NCBI GenBank assembly: GCA_033398695.1
Contig: CM065809.1
Span: 84,549,644 to 84,613,643 of the forward strand
Direction of reading: 5' to 3'
Source: Orobanche coerulescens
Lineage: Eukaryota > Streptophyta > Magnoliopsida > Lamiales > Orobanchaceae
Length of the DNA stretch: 64,000 nucleotides
The notes beneath the pieces were generated by a model that saw nothing but the letters and a program-made list of their open reading frames with translations, was not told where the DNA came from and ran no database searches. The translations under genes and the position numbers were made by a program. Each line of letters begins with the position of its first letter. Position 1 is the first letter of the stretch. This document shows positions 34,020 through 45,705 of the stretch, piece by piece.

Positions 34020-35299
34020 AAAATAACTCGGGATGACACTCTCTCATGCTCGACTCGGTCTCCTAAGTTGCTTCTTCAATGCCATGATGCGACCACTGAA
34101 CTTTCACAAGAGTTATGGCTTTATTCCTTAGTGTCTTTATGCGTCGATCTAGAATCGCAATTGGCACTTCTCTGAAGGTAGCATCATTAGAAATCTCTAC
34201 TTATTCGAAATTGATCTTGTGACATGGATCATAAATGTACTTCCTCAACTGGCAGATGTGGAAGACATAGTGTACTCCATCTAATGATGGCGGTAGTGCT
34301 AATCGATAAGCGAGTCTACCAACTCGGTCCAATATCTCAAACGGGCCAATAAATCTTGAGATCAACTTGCCTTTTTGGCCTAAATGTTGAATTCTCTGCA
34401 TCGGTGATACTTTGATCCAAACGTAGTCCCCAACTAGAAATTCCAACGGTCGGTGGTGATCCATAGCATATGACTTCTGGCGGCTCTGTGCTGCTAACAT
34501 GTGTTTCCGAACAATGGAAATTTTCTTGATAGATTCTTGGATTAGGTCTAACTCATTAGCGATCACATCGGAAGCATCGTCCCAACATAGGGTAAACTTG
34601 CATCTTCTACCGTACAAGGCCTCGAAGGGTGCCATGCCTATGCTTGCATACCGACTGTTGTTGTATGAGAACTCCGCTAAACAAAGATGTTTAACCCAGT
34701 CCTTGCCCCAATCAAGTACATATGCTCTCAACATATCCTCCAGGGTCTGTATCGTACGTTCTGTCTATCCGTCTGTCTGAGGATGATAGGTTGTGCTGAA
34801 ATGCAGTTGAGTACCCATAGCCTTGTGGACAGCTTTCTAGAAATGGGACACATACCTGGTGTCTCTATCTGATATGATTGCTAAGGGGATGCCATGTAGT
34901 TTCACAACTTCCCAAATAAAAATGGTAACCAACTGCTCTGTTCCGGTAGTTTCCTGGATAGAAACAAAATGCATCGACTTCTTCAGTCACTCTATAATGA
35001 CCCATATTGTGTCCTTTCCTCCTGTCGTTGCTGGTAACTTGGTGACAAAATCTATTGGTATGCTTTACCATTTCTATTTCGGAATGGTTATGGGTTGCAT
35101 GATTCCGGCCGGTCTGCGGTGTTCGATATTTACTTGTTGACATGTCAAGCATCGAGCAACGAATCTTGCTACATCCTATTTCATGTTTTTCCACCAAAAT
35201 CTCTTCCGTAGATCTTTGTACATTTTGCTCGCTCCATGATGCACAGAATAGGGAGTAGCATGAGCTTCCTTCAGTATAGTTTTCTTTAGCTCGTCATTT
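34020..35299 (-). pseudogene. F integrase with C-terminal chromodomain-like module
   Basis: Right to left: the HHCC region (HATPYSVHHGASKMYKDLRK, FWWKNMK near 35180-35260, then CLTCQQ near 35110-35150); the core with IDFV near 35040, IISDRD near 34870 and YHPQTDG near 34775. The C-terminal GPFEIL and RLAYRLALPPSLDGVHYVFH run to 34201. A chromodomain-like tail (ILDRRIKTLRNK, VQWSHHGIEEAT) reads on to about 34030 after a stop at 34201. Stops include Trp to TAG at 34837-34839 and in the chromodomain just after EEAT. The chromodomain would direct integration to marked chromatin. Confidence 0.87.
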
Positions 35300-36960
35300 G
35301 GCGGGATACAGATCCTGTTCTTAAATCTTACCAAGACCCCTTGGATCCTATAGTCTGAAATAATTCCCCCCTCGACTCTTGTGCCGATTGCATGTAGTTC
35401 GGGGTCTTCCATCTGTGCTAGGCGTATCTCGTCCAGCAAGGATGAATGCATATTAATTGGGCACAGCTGCCCCTGGCGGTGTTGTATACACACTTCAATA
35501 CCATTCCTCCTGAGGTCCTGTTGCAGTTCCGGCTGTGCTGTTAACCCCAATAGTGTCATATCTTGCGCAGTCTTCCGACTAAATGCATCTGCTACAACAT
35601 TGGCCTTCCCAGGGTGATATAAAATCTCCACGTCATAATATTTGATTAGCTCCAGCCAACACCTCTGCCTCATTTTTAACTCCCTATGGGTGAAGGTATA
35701 TTTTAAACTCTTGTGGTCCGTAAAAATCTTACAAGTAACCCTGTAAAGGTAGTATCTCCAGATCTTAAGCGCGTGGACCACTCCATCCAGTTCCAAGTCA
35801 TGCATTGGGTAGTTCACCTCGTGCGGCTTTAGTTGTCGATAGGCGTATGCAATAACTCTGTCATTTTGCATGAAGACACATTCTAGTCCATGCTTAGATG
35901 CATCCGTGTATATTACGAATCCTTCCGTGCCCTGCGGCAGCACTAACACTGGGGCGGTAGTTAGCCTTTTCCTTAGTGCATCGAAGCTCTCCTGATAATC
36001 CATAGTCTAAATAAACTTGGTACTTTTCCTCAATAGGTTCGTTAATGGCTGAGCGATACGAGAAAAAGCCTCGACGAACCACCGATAATAGCCTGTCAAT
36101 CCTAGGAAACTTCTTACCCCCTTGACGTTCCTTGGTGGTTACCAACTCACCAGTGCCTCAATTTCTTGCGGATCTACTCTGATGCCTTCTGCGATGTCCC
36201 AGAAATGTCTCTTCCGGCATCCATAACTCGCATTTAGAAAGTTTTGCATAAAGTTGGTGTTGTCTCAAAACACTTAACACCTGCCTTAAGTGTTCCTCAT
36301 GCTCCTGTCATCTCCGAGAATAGATTAAGATGTCGTCAATAAAAACCACCACACACTTATCGAGAAAATCCATCAAAACCTTGTTCATCAATTCCATAAA
36401 AATGGCTGGGGCATTAGTCAAGCCGAATGACACCACCATGCACTCATAATGTCTATATCTTGATCGAAATGCAGTCTTGGGAACTTCCTCCTCCCGAATC
36501 CTCAATTGGTGATATCCAGACCGTAAGTCGATTTTTGAGAACACTGTCGCTCCCAGCAATTGATCCAGTAGATCATCAATTCTTGGAAGTGGATAGATAT
36601 TCTTGATAGTGACTTTGTTCAGGTCTCTGTAGTCGATACACATGCGTAAGGAGTTATCCTTTTTCTTCACAAAAAGGATCGGCGCACCCCACAGCGAAGT
36701 ACTCGGATGTATCAGTCCCTTCTTTAACAATTCTTCGAGCTGTATTTTTTATTCCTTCATTTCGACTGGTGCCATCCTGTATGGTGCTTTGGGGATAGGT
36801 ATCGTTCCCGGCTCAAGTTTAATCGAGAGATCAACCTCCCGTCTTGGCAGCAGCCCTGGTAATTCATCGGGAAAAAAGTATGGAAATTCACTCACCGCGG
36901 GAATGTTAACAACCGATAGCTGTGATATGTCCTCCTAGAGAACATAACACCAGTAATACA
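35300..36960 (-). pseudogene. F reverse transcriptase and RNase H
   Basis: RT is best preserved at 36308-36730: [47 protein letters not shown] and the catalytic FIDDILIYS (near 36310-36340), both Asp intact. Downstream the thumb region is frame-broken (36010-36300). RNase H reads through 35176-36003 with YTDASKHGLE, DLELDGVVHALKIW, TDHKSLKY and NVVADAFSRK, so most catalytic acidic residues are present. Confidence 0.88.
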
Positions 36961-37435
36961 TTTCTCGAGTGTCACAAGGTACTTACGATACAAGGAGGCT
37001 GAGGGACCCCTTTATGCTGAAGTGTTCTCGACCCCTGATTATATGAGTGGCTCCGTCGCAAGTCATGATGGAAATGGTCAAGTGGTAGGTGCATAATATC
37101 GTCCTGTGCATGGTCATACAGTCCATACCCAAAATCATATCCTCGTTCTGAAGTGGGAAAACCATTAGATTCGTCGTCTAGCCCCAACCATCGATACGGA
37201 TCAGACAGTCTCGAACTTCTAGATTACCCCCAATTCTGCTACCCTCGGGTATTTTAATAGTAAAAGGTTCACAAGTTACACAGGAAAGGCTCAAACGTTT
37301 AACACATTCCACAGATATAAATGAATGTGTCGCTCCAGTATCAAATAGTACATGAAGAGGCTGGGAATTAACAAGAATTAAACCTGAGACAGCAGGTGTG
37401 GATTGGTCATCGGTAGCCCTCAATTCGAACACGCA
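36961..37435 (-). pseudogene. F aspartic protease
   Basis: 37178-37432 reads the gypsy protease with active site LFDTGATHSFIS near 37318-37355 and LSCVTCEPFTIKIPEG after it. The stretch continues in other frames to 36970 (FPLQNEDMILGMDCM), showing a frame break near 37178. The catalytic Asp is intact. Confidence 0.87.
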
Positions 37436-38649
37436 GGATGGTAGTGTCCCAGAGGAGGGTGCAGTGCCTCCTCCGCGCCCACGTCCTCTTCCGGCACCGT
37501 GTGATGGGGGTTGAGTTTGGTAAGGTTGAGCTCGGTAGTTGGAAATGACAGGTGCCCTGGATGACTATACAGAACCTTGCTGACTCTGAAAAGCTGGATT
37601 TGGTGCAGGATTGGCTCGTGAACAGTATCGAGACATGTTCCCACTCTTTCCGCATGAAAAACATTTAGTAGCCATCTTACGACACTTGCTCATGGTATGT
37701 CCAGCTATGCCACAATTGAAACAGTTCCCAACGGAGGGGCCGGTCGGATGTACCATTTTGCTGGTATGAAACTGCTGACTTAGAGGAGAAACCAGTTCCC
37801 GAGTTCATTCTAGTGGTGCTCCCAGACTGGTTAGACGTCTTCTGCTTCTTCTGATTATGTCCGGTGTCAGAACTAATAACACTACCGGCATATGCTGTTA
37901 CTACATCCTCATATGCCCTCAAAGTTGTGCAGTGAAATCCAGCCGCATAACGTTGGATGTCTTACGGCAACTGTTGTGCAAGTGATAGATCCGTTGATCT
38001 TCATACGGAACCATCTGCGAGACATAGCTTAGTTTGGTTTGATAGGCTCGAATAATTTCGGGTACCAACAAGTTCTGTGGTCCAGCACTGAAGAAATTCC
38101 GTGCACGAGCAGTTTGAGCTGATCTGGGGCAGTACTCGTCTCTCAACAGTTTTGTAAACTATGCGCACCCGACTGCCCTGTCCTCCAGCTTATAGGTCCT
38201 CCACCATCGGGCAACAGTGCTGTGGAGCTGGTTGATTCCCAGTTGCACCTTTCGGTTCCCTGGGCAACCGATTACCTCGAAAGCAGTCTCCATTTCGGAG
38301 ATCCAGTTGTACACATGTTTATCTCTTGAACCGTCGAACAATGGTGGCCTAGCTTTCAGCATCTCTCACAGCCGTCAGTCCTTTCCGACATTTTCTTCAA
38401 TGTTAATGACTGGTACCCGCTCCGCTCGGTTAACCTGAGCGATCCCCATTGCAATAGCCTGGGCAAGAGTCTGGATGAAATCCGGATTCATCCGTCTGTT
38501 GTTCTTGTTTTCTGCATCCTGTTCATTCTGATTATTGGACCCGGCTGGTTTTCAGCTGGAACGGTTTCAGCGGTGTCCCTATCTTCATTCTGGTTCAAAG
38601 CGGACCCCTGAGCATCGTTCACAATTCTCCTAGCTCCACAATGTGCCAT
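37436..38649 (-). pseudogene. F gag
   Basis: The start is ATG at 38647-38649 (MAHCGARRIVND). The capsid region has ARPPLFDGSRDKHVYNWISE and GCPGNRKVQLGINQL (38159-38362), then RDEYCPRSAQTARARNFF (37919-38146). Two zinc knuckles follow near 37620-37725: CFNCGIAGHTMSKC is intact, CFSCGKSGNMSRYC has Asn for His. Stops near 38500, 38365, 38160 and 37920 break it. Confidence 0.86.
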
Positions 38650-38859
38650 TATGATAGATGTTCGATCTAGAGGGTCAGTTTAGTACAATTATTCTTTGAG
38701 TTCTACTGAGTTCAAACATCATACCTCAATTTCAAGAAACATACGTGTTCCTCACTCTGACATTCCTCGAGGCGTTTTGGTCGCTTGGAGTGTTGAATTT
38801 TGAAAACCCTCGTACATTTTCAAAAACGTTTTGGTAAAACCTTCAACGTGGATTTTTTT

Positions 38860-38871
38860 GCTCTGATACCA
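38860..38871 (-). other. Primer-binding site of F (initiator Met tRNA)
   Basis: The minus strand reads TGGTATCAGAGC, a perfect match, five bases from the right LTR. Confidence 0.92.
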
Positions 38872-39013
38872 TTTTCTGTAACGCCCCCAAATTTTACCGA
38901 AACGTTACAGTGCCGTGAATCCCGTGTGGGACCTACAAGGCAGATTTTTAGGATTTTAAAATTTCCCCATCAAATAGTTTTATGAAAGTAACTCCATGAT
39001 AGTTCAATTACGA

Positions 39014-40398
39014 AACGAAATACTCTAGCAAAATAAGTTCACAACACGGTTATTACATAAACTGGGAATATTTCAGAATTCAGTTTAAAAGAAACGAAAT
39101 AACAGGGCATCTTTCCAACACTTCTCAAGCCTGACTGGAACCTTCGGGAATGTCCGTTTTGGCAATAGATCACAGAATACTCATCATTATGTTTTCTACC
39201 CACACATAAACTCCCAAAGTCGCAACCAAGGGTCACAGAAGTATCTACACAGAATACTACGGACGTGGGTACCATTCAGGTTTTATCCCTCAACACAGTT
39301 CCATACAGGTACCATATAGGTTTTACCCCAAATACACTGGCCCATCAGTCAAATCTTCAAGGAAGACCAAAAACACAAAATTCCACAAATAGTGTCACAC
39401 AATAAATTTTGAAATTTAACATAACATAGTCTGAGCAAGGTATCACTTGCCTTAATTCCAACAAGTGTAATTTCCTTGATAACACAACGGCTCGAACGCC
39501 AACGATCGAGAGCTCAACCTATTACATATTCATCGATTGATACCTCATGGTGATAATGATGAATAGCAACAATTACCCTCGTCCCGATAAAATTCTAAAC
39601 CTAGTTCGATTCATAATGTTGAAACCAAGATTTTACGTTTAATAATAATGCGAATTACTTAAAACCTCAATCCATTGATTATCAATTTATCACATCATTT
39701 TAACCACAATGTTCTTATACAATATTTCTATGATACGACTACAACTATAACCACTTGTAAATTCGCTAATTATTTGAATTCGAAATTCCACAACTCAAGG
39801 GTAGGACGGAGAAGCGCGATTACAGCAAAATCCTTATATACTTGATTGCCTATCTAATTCGGTAATTGATAACTAACTCATTAAAAATTCCCAACGAGTT
39901 TACCATACGATAATTGGATTACTAACATAATCTATTACATGACAATTTCATGCTGTTGGCTATTTATAAGTTTGATCATGAGTTTTACAATACAGCTATG
40001 ATTATTACCACAAGTCATACGAAATGCTAGCTTGATAGGCCTTCGTTTAACGATTATGATTAGTGCTAGTTTCTGCGGTTCGATTATCGTCAAGAGTTCT
40101 AAACTACCCAAAACATTCGGAATCTGGTACAACATAATTATCAACACCGAAATGAATTCAAAGGTTTGATAAACTTACTTACTTGGCAAGGGACGAGGAA
40201 GAACAATGAAGGACGATGAAGAACGGAAAGCAATACTTTCAAAAACCTTCTCTGGAGCTTGAACAATCCTCTCTACTATTATAATATGTGGCTAGGGAGG
40301 CTAGAACTTGATTGAGAAGGCTGGAGGATGATTTTAGAGATAGAGACAATTTTTATTTCGTGCAAAACGAAAGCGGAAGTGTTGTTTTATAACATCAG
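39014..40398. repeat. Tandem unit 1 in F's right LTR
   Basis: About 1385 bp. Sequence corresponding to the stretch from TGTCCTGCACATA to the MITE end is missing near 39152 (GAATGTCC joins GTTTTGGCAATAG). It ends at TTATAACATCAG next to unit 2. Confidence 0.85.
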
Positions 40399-42162
40399 AG
40401 AAATGAAATACTCTAGAAAAATAAGTTCACAGCACAGTTATTACATAAACTGGGAATATTTCAGAGTTCATTTTAAAAGAAACGAAATAACATGGTTTCT
40501 TTCCAACACTGCTCAAGCCTGACCGGAACCTTCGGGAATGTTCTGCACATATTCAACAAATTTACCTGGCACGACGAATCGTGCCAGCCAACCTAGTTCA
40601 GACAATACAAATAAAAATTTATCGATAAAATAAGATAAATCCACATTATGATACTACCTCTGTTCTACTATAATTGCAACATCTGGACTTTCACGATTGC
40701 CAATGTACAACTTTAAATATTAATATCTTTAGTTATTTAGTTTTAAAAATTATAAAAATTTGATATTTTGAAAATATATTTCATGGTGAATCTAACAAGA
40801 TCTCACATGACTATATTTTTTCATATGTATGAATCACAAAAGATGGTCAAAAGACAGTATGTGAATAGTGTAATAGTCAATACGTTGCAATAATAATAGA
40901 ACGGAGGAAGTATTATCATTCAGTTTGGCAATAGATCACAGAATACTCATCATTATGTTCTCTACCAACACATAAACTCCCATGGTCGCAACCAAGGGTC
41001 ACGGAAGTATCTACATAGGAATACTCCGGACGTGGGTACCATTTAGGTTTTATCCCTCGACACAGTACCGACGGGTACCATATAGGTTTTACCCCCAACA
41101 CATCGGCCCATCAATCAAATCTTCAAGTAAGGCCAAGAACACACAATTCCACAAATAGTGTCACACAATAAATTTCGAAATTTAACATAACATAGTCTGA
41201 GCAAGGTATCACTTGCCTTAATTCCGACGAGTGTAATTTCCTTGATAACACAACGGCTCGAACGCCCACAATCGAGAGCTCAACTTATTACATATTCGTC
41301 GATTAATCCCTCATGGTGATAATGACGAATATCGACAATTACCCCCATCCCGATAAAATTCTAAACCTAGTTCGATTCATAATGTTGTAACCAAAATTCT
41401 TCGTTTAAAAACAATGCGAATTACTTAAATCCAATCCATTGATTATCAATTTATCACATCATTTTAACCACAATGTTCTTGTACATTATTTCTACGATAC
41501 GACTACAACTATAACCACTTGTAAATTTGCTAATTATTTGAATTCAAAATTCCACAACTCAAGGGTAGGACGGAGAAGCACGATTCCAGCAAAATCCTTA
41601 TATACTTGATTGCCTATCTAATTCGGTAATTGATAACTAACTCATTAAAAATTCCCAACGAGTTTACCATACGATAATTGGATTACTAACATAATCTATT
41701 ACATGACAATTTCATGTTGTTGGGTATTTATAAGTTTGATCATGAGTTTTACAATACAGCTATGATTATTACCACAAGTCATACGAAATGCTAGCTTGAT
41801 AGGCCTGTGTTTAACGATTATGATTAGTGCTAGTTTCTGCGGTTCGATTATCATCAAGAGTTCTAAACTACGCAAAACATTCGGAATCTGGTACGACATA
41901 ATTACCAACACCGAAATGAATTCAAAGGTTTGATAAACTTACTAACATGGCGAGGGACGAGGAAGAACAATGAAGGACGATGAAGAACGGAAAGCAACAC
42001 TTTCAAAAACCTTCTCCGGAGCTTGAACAATCCTCTCTACTATGATAATATGTGGCTACAGAGGCTAGAACTCGATTGAGAAGGCTGGAGGATGATTTTA
42101 GAGAAAGAGACAATTTTTATTTCGTGCAAAACGAAAGTGGAAGTGTTGTTTTATAACATCAG
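40399..42162. repeat. Tandem unit 2 in F's right LTR (1764 bp)
   Basis: Begins AGAAATGAAATACTCTAG at the junction with unit 1 and ends at TTATAACATCAG; contains a MITE at 40654-40910. Confidence 0.88.
40654..40910. mobile_element. Stowaway-like MITE, copy 1 (257 bp)
   Basis: Inverted ends CTACCTCTGTTCTACTATAA and a reverse-complementary right end CTTCCTCCGTTCTATTATTA, flanked by TA at 40652-40653 and 40911-40912. The start resembles the Stowaway CTCCCTCCGT terminus. The matching spot in the left LTR (near 31978, GATATTATCATT) is the empty site with a single TA. No coding capacity. Confidence 0.9.
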
Positions 42163-43926
42163 AGAAATGAAATACTCTAGAAAAATAAGTTCACAGCACG
42201 GTTATTACATAAACTGGGAATATTTCAGAGTTCATTTTAAAAGAAACGAAATAACATGGTTTCTTTCCAACACTGCTCAAGCCTGACCGGAACCTTTGGG
42301 AATGTCCTGCACATAATCAACAAATTTACCTGGCACAACGAATCGTGCCAGCCAACCTAGTTCATACAATACGAATAAAAATTCATCGATAAAATAAGAT
42401 AAATCCACAGTATGATACTACCTCTGTTCTACTATAATTGCAATATCTGGACTTTCACGCTTGCCAATGCACAACTTTAAATATTAATATCTTTAGTTAT
42501 TTAGTTTTAAAAATTATAAAAATTTGATATTTTGAAAATATATTTCATGGTGAATCTAACAAGATCTCACATGACTATATTTTTTCATATGTATGAATCA
42601 CAAAAGATGGTCAAAAGACAGTGTGTGAATAGTGTAATAGTCAACACGTTGCAATAATAATAGAACGGAGGAAGTATTATCATTCAGTTTGGCAATAGAT
42701 CACAGAATACTCATCATTATGTTCTCTACCAACACATAAACTCCCATGGTCGCAACCAAGGGTCACGAAAGTATCTACATAGGAATACTCTGGACGTGGG
42801 TACCATTCAGGTTTTATCCCTCGACACAATACCGACGGGTACCATATAGGTTTTACCTCCAACACATCGGCCCATCAATCATATCATAAAGTAAGGCCAA
42901 GAACACACAATTCCACAAATAGTGTCACACAATAAATTTCGAAATTTAACATAACATAGTCTGATCAAGGTATCACTTGCCTTAATTCCGACGAGTGTAA
43001 TTTCCTTGATAACACAACGGCTCGATCGCCCACAATTGAGAGCTCAACTTATTACATATTCGTCGATTAATCCCTCATGGTGATAATGACGAATAGCGAC
43101 AATTACCCCCATCCCGATATAATTCTAAACCAAGTTCGATTCATAATGTTGAAACCAAAATTCTTCGTTTAATAACAATGTGAATTACTTAAATCCAATA
43201 CATTGATTATCAATTTATCACATCATTTTAACTACAATGTTCTTATACATTATTTTCATGATACGGCTACAACTATAACCACTTGTAAATTTGCTAATTA
43301 CTTGAATTCAAAATTCCACAACTCTAGGGTAGGACAGACGAGCACGATTCCAGCAAAATCCTTTTATACTTGATTGCCTATCTAATTCGTAATTGATAAC
43401 TAACTCATTAAAAATTCCCAACGAGTTTACCATACGATAATTGGATTACTAACACAGTCTATTACATGACAATTTCATAGTGTTGGCGATTTATAAGTTT
43501 GATCATGAGTTTTACAGTACAACTATTATTATTACCACAAGTCATATGAAATGCTAGCTTGATAGGCCTTTATTTAACGATTATGATTAGTGCTAGTTTC
43601 TGCAGTTCGATTATCGTCAAGAGTTATAAACTACCCAAAACATCCGGAATCTGGTACAACATAACTATGAACATCGAAATGGATTCAAATGTTTGAAAAA
43701 CTTACCTTACTTTGCGAGGGACGAGGAAGAACAACGAAGGAGGGTGAAGAATGGAAACCAACACTTTTAAAAACCTTCTCCGGAGCTTGAACAATCTTCT
43801 CTACTATGATAATATGTGGCTAGGGAGGCTAGAACTCGATTGAGAAGGCTGGAGGATGATTTTAGAGAGATAGACGATTTTTGTTTCATGCAAAACAAAA
43901 GTGGAAGTGTTATTTTATAACATCAG
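42163..43926. repeat. Tandem unit 3 in F's right LTR (1764 bp)
   Basis: Same start and end as unit 2, with a MITE at 42418-42674, then continuing into the palindrome array and LTR end as in the left LTR. Confidence 0.88.
42418..42674. mobile_element. Stowaway-like MITE, copy 2 (257 bp)
   Basis: Same length and same relative position as copy 1, with about five substitutions that I can see. It arose by duplication of the LTR segment, not by a second transposition. Confidence 0.9.
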
Positions 43927-43929
43927 GAT

Positions 43930-44310
43930 GTTCCTTACGTACGTTATATCTGAAAGGTTTACGTACGTAAGGCATTCCCAGAAATCTTAGCCCGGAATGA
44001 CCCCTACCATTACGTATGTAATGTCAGAGTAGTGTACATATAGGTTCTCACATAACGTATGTAATGTTTATTGATCTACGTACGTAAGGCTCAGTTGACT
44101 TGTTTGTCTGATTGCACCGAAATTTGTCCTGATAAGGCATAATTGAAGATTCTTGTCGGTAGACTGAAGGATGGATTACGTACGTAAGCCTTACATTCTT
44201 ACATACGTAGAATGAGGCTATTAACGTACGTAAAGCCCCCCTTTTAACGTACGTAAAATTAAGCAATTAATGTACGTAGTGCATACATTTTAACGTATGT
44301 TAGATATGTT
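43930..44310. promoter_or_regulatory. ACGTACGT palindrome array, F right LTR
   Basis: It is homologous to 33235-33670, with about a dozen TTACGTACGTAA-like copies, several decayed at CG to TG or CA (for example TACGTATGTAA near 44012). It lies upstream of TATAAAA at 43913-43919. Confidence 0.8.
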
Positions 44311-44648
44311 TATACCACTTAGTTACATATCATACTTAACCATCACAATCTGATTTCCTTTAGGCGCGTAAGGCAATTCCCTCGCGGAACAAGACATGGC
44401 CACCATCATATTCGCACCGCTAATTGCTTCAGCATCACCAAGGTGCGTCACCGACACGTCATCAATCATCATACAGTTTCATCACCATAACAAATAAATA
44501 CGAACAAGGTTTAATTCGAAACAACACGGTCTAAACAAAATGTATAAAAGTACAAACATCGTGAGATGGAGCACACTATTTAATTATTAAAACGAGATGC
44601 ACATTAATAAACAGCATGGAATACCCGTGGTATTACACCGATACCACT

Positions 44649-45690
44649 TGTTGGTCACAATACAGCTTAGAAGGGGGGTTGAATAAGCTGTACTTTTTTC
44701 GAAGTTTGTTTGCATAGCGTAAGTCTGAAACTAAGTTGTTGTAAATACAGCAACTGGACAGTCTCATGTAGCTTGGTGCTTATAGGGTTTACAAGATAAG
44801 TATACTAAAATCACAGCTAGTAGAAAAATAATAAAGACAGTTTAATGTGGTTTGAGGTAAACCCCTATACGTCCAGGTCCTCTACACAAGAGTAAACAGT
44901 TTATTAAAATCAAGGCATACACAACTGTATGATTTTAACTAAGCTCGTTGTTGTATCGTTCCCACATATTGATACAGCTGACAATAGCTTCAGCCATTCA
45001 CACAGATTGGCTTGGGCTTCTTCGCCTTACTTCTTCTCGTATAGATTGAATCTTCGTCCTGAACTCTTTTATTCCCACACATGTCGGAATAGCTTTACTT
45101 AGTCCACACATAGCTAAGGATCTCAACAGTAAGTATTATGAAGTAACACGAACGAACAGCAGTTGGAGGCCTGGTAAGCTTTTGCTATAGATGTGTTGTT
45201 CACTGTTGATGACTTGTATATTTCTTCATTCAAGATATACACTATATGCTTGAAGAAATATATTGATCTTTTACCTTGATGTTCAGCTTTCAGTTCTCAG
45301 TCGTTCAGTAGAATGAGTTATTCAGTAGTAAGCAATGTCCTCTTGCTTGGGCTATTTATAACCTTGGAAATAGATCTATTATTAATGTAGTCGTTCGTCG
45401 GTTGGTGAGATTAGGACAACTCTGATTGGCGGCTTCAGAATGTATGACGTGATTCATATTTAATGCTTCAAACATTCTCTTTGGTCCGCATTAAATGCTC
45501 TTCTCTATGTAGTCTCTTCAGCAGCATTAAATGTTGTCCTGCCAGCATTAAATTCTACTTTTAAAATCATGAATACTTTATGAATAAAGAAAGTTTGTTT
45601 CACAATGGTTTAAAGTTCCTTCTCAGTCCTGTTGATTTTTTGTTTTACTTTTCCCAAGTAAAGCACCTACAACATTGTTTGTTGTAGCCA
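44649..45690 (-). repeat. LTR shared by D (5') and E (3'), 1042 bp
   Basis: It starts TGTTGGTCACAATAC directly after D's primer-site remnant (ATACCACT) and ends TTGTAGCCA, directly followed by E's polypurine tract. It is therefore the 5' LTR of D and the 3' LTR of E. A minus-strand TATAAATA at 45353-45360 is a good promoter candidate. The same LTR family recurs, interrupted, at 51091. Confidence 0.85.
45353..45360 (-). promoter_or_regulatory. Putative TATA box of the D/E LTR
   Basis: The minus strand reads TATAAATAG in a GC-richer context, the classic form for plant LTR promoters. Confidence 0.6.
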
Positions 45691-45705
45691 ACCTCTCCTC
45701 TTGAT
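45691..45705 (-). other. Polypurine tract of E
   Basis: The plus strand ACCTCTCCTCTTGAT gives ATCAAGAGGAGAGGT on the minus strand, next to the LTR end TAGCCA. Confidence 0.75.

Larger units (their letters stand above)
31595..44637 (-). mobile_element. Ty3/gypsy chromovirus-like element F (13.0 kb)
   Basis: F is inserted in D's primer-binding site with the duplication CCGAT (31590-31594, 44638-44642). Left LTR 31595-33982, polypurine tract, chromodomain/integrase, RNase H/RT, protease, gag, primer site 38860-38871, right LTR 38877-44637. Gene order and the C-terminal chromodomain-like module place it with the chromoviruses, probably the Tekay/Del group (lineage inferred from motifs). The right LTR is 2.4 times longer than the left because of a tandem triplication. 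Coding regions hold many TAG and TGA stops. Confidence 0.9.
38877..44637 (-). repeat. Right (5') LTR of F, expanded to 5761 bp
   Basis: It starts TGTAACGCCCCC and ends GGTATTACA. A segment running from the AATGAAATACTCTAG block to the TATA-proximal TTATAACATCAG is present three times in tandem (39014-40398, 40399-42162, 42163-43926). Only the last copy is followed by the palindrome array. The first copy has a roughly 380-bp deletion spanning the MITE site; copies two and three are both 1764 bp and each holds a MITE. Confidence 0.9.
1449..45690 (-). mobile_element. Ty1/copia element D (SIRE-like), multiply interrupted host element
   Basis: D is a single old minus-strand copia element whose remaining pieces are 1449-2106, 9562-9911, 10835-11127, 27737-31589, 44643-44648 and its 5' LTR at 44649-45690. 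Joined in order they follow the sequence of relative E (45691-51090) without gaps at the breakpoints. The interruptions are copia A, a hAT-like element, the B/C array and gypsy F, each with a target-site duplication. The 3' end (end of RNase H and 3' LTR) is missing: homology to E stops near 1449 where the oppositely oriented fragment G begins. Its LTR is shared with E. Frames are heavily broken, so it is dead. Confidence 0.85.

Noticed and set aside
35381..35617. Antisense open frames over F, H and copia pol (for example 35381-35617 plus)
   Set aside because: They are shadows of the minus-strand pol frames, with no independent homology, start context or conservation.
38877..44637. Several nested solo LTRs in F's right LTR
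   Set aside because: The repeats start and stop inside the LTR (no TG..CA ends or duplications), so tandem duplication explains them better.
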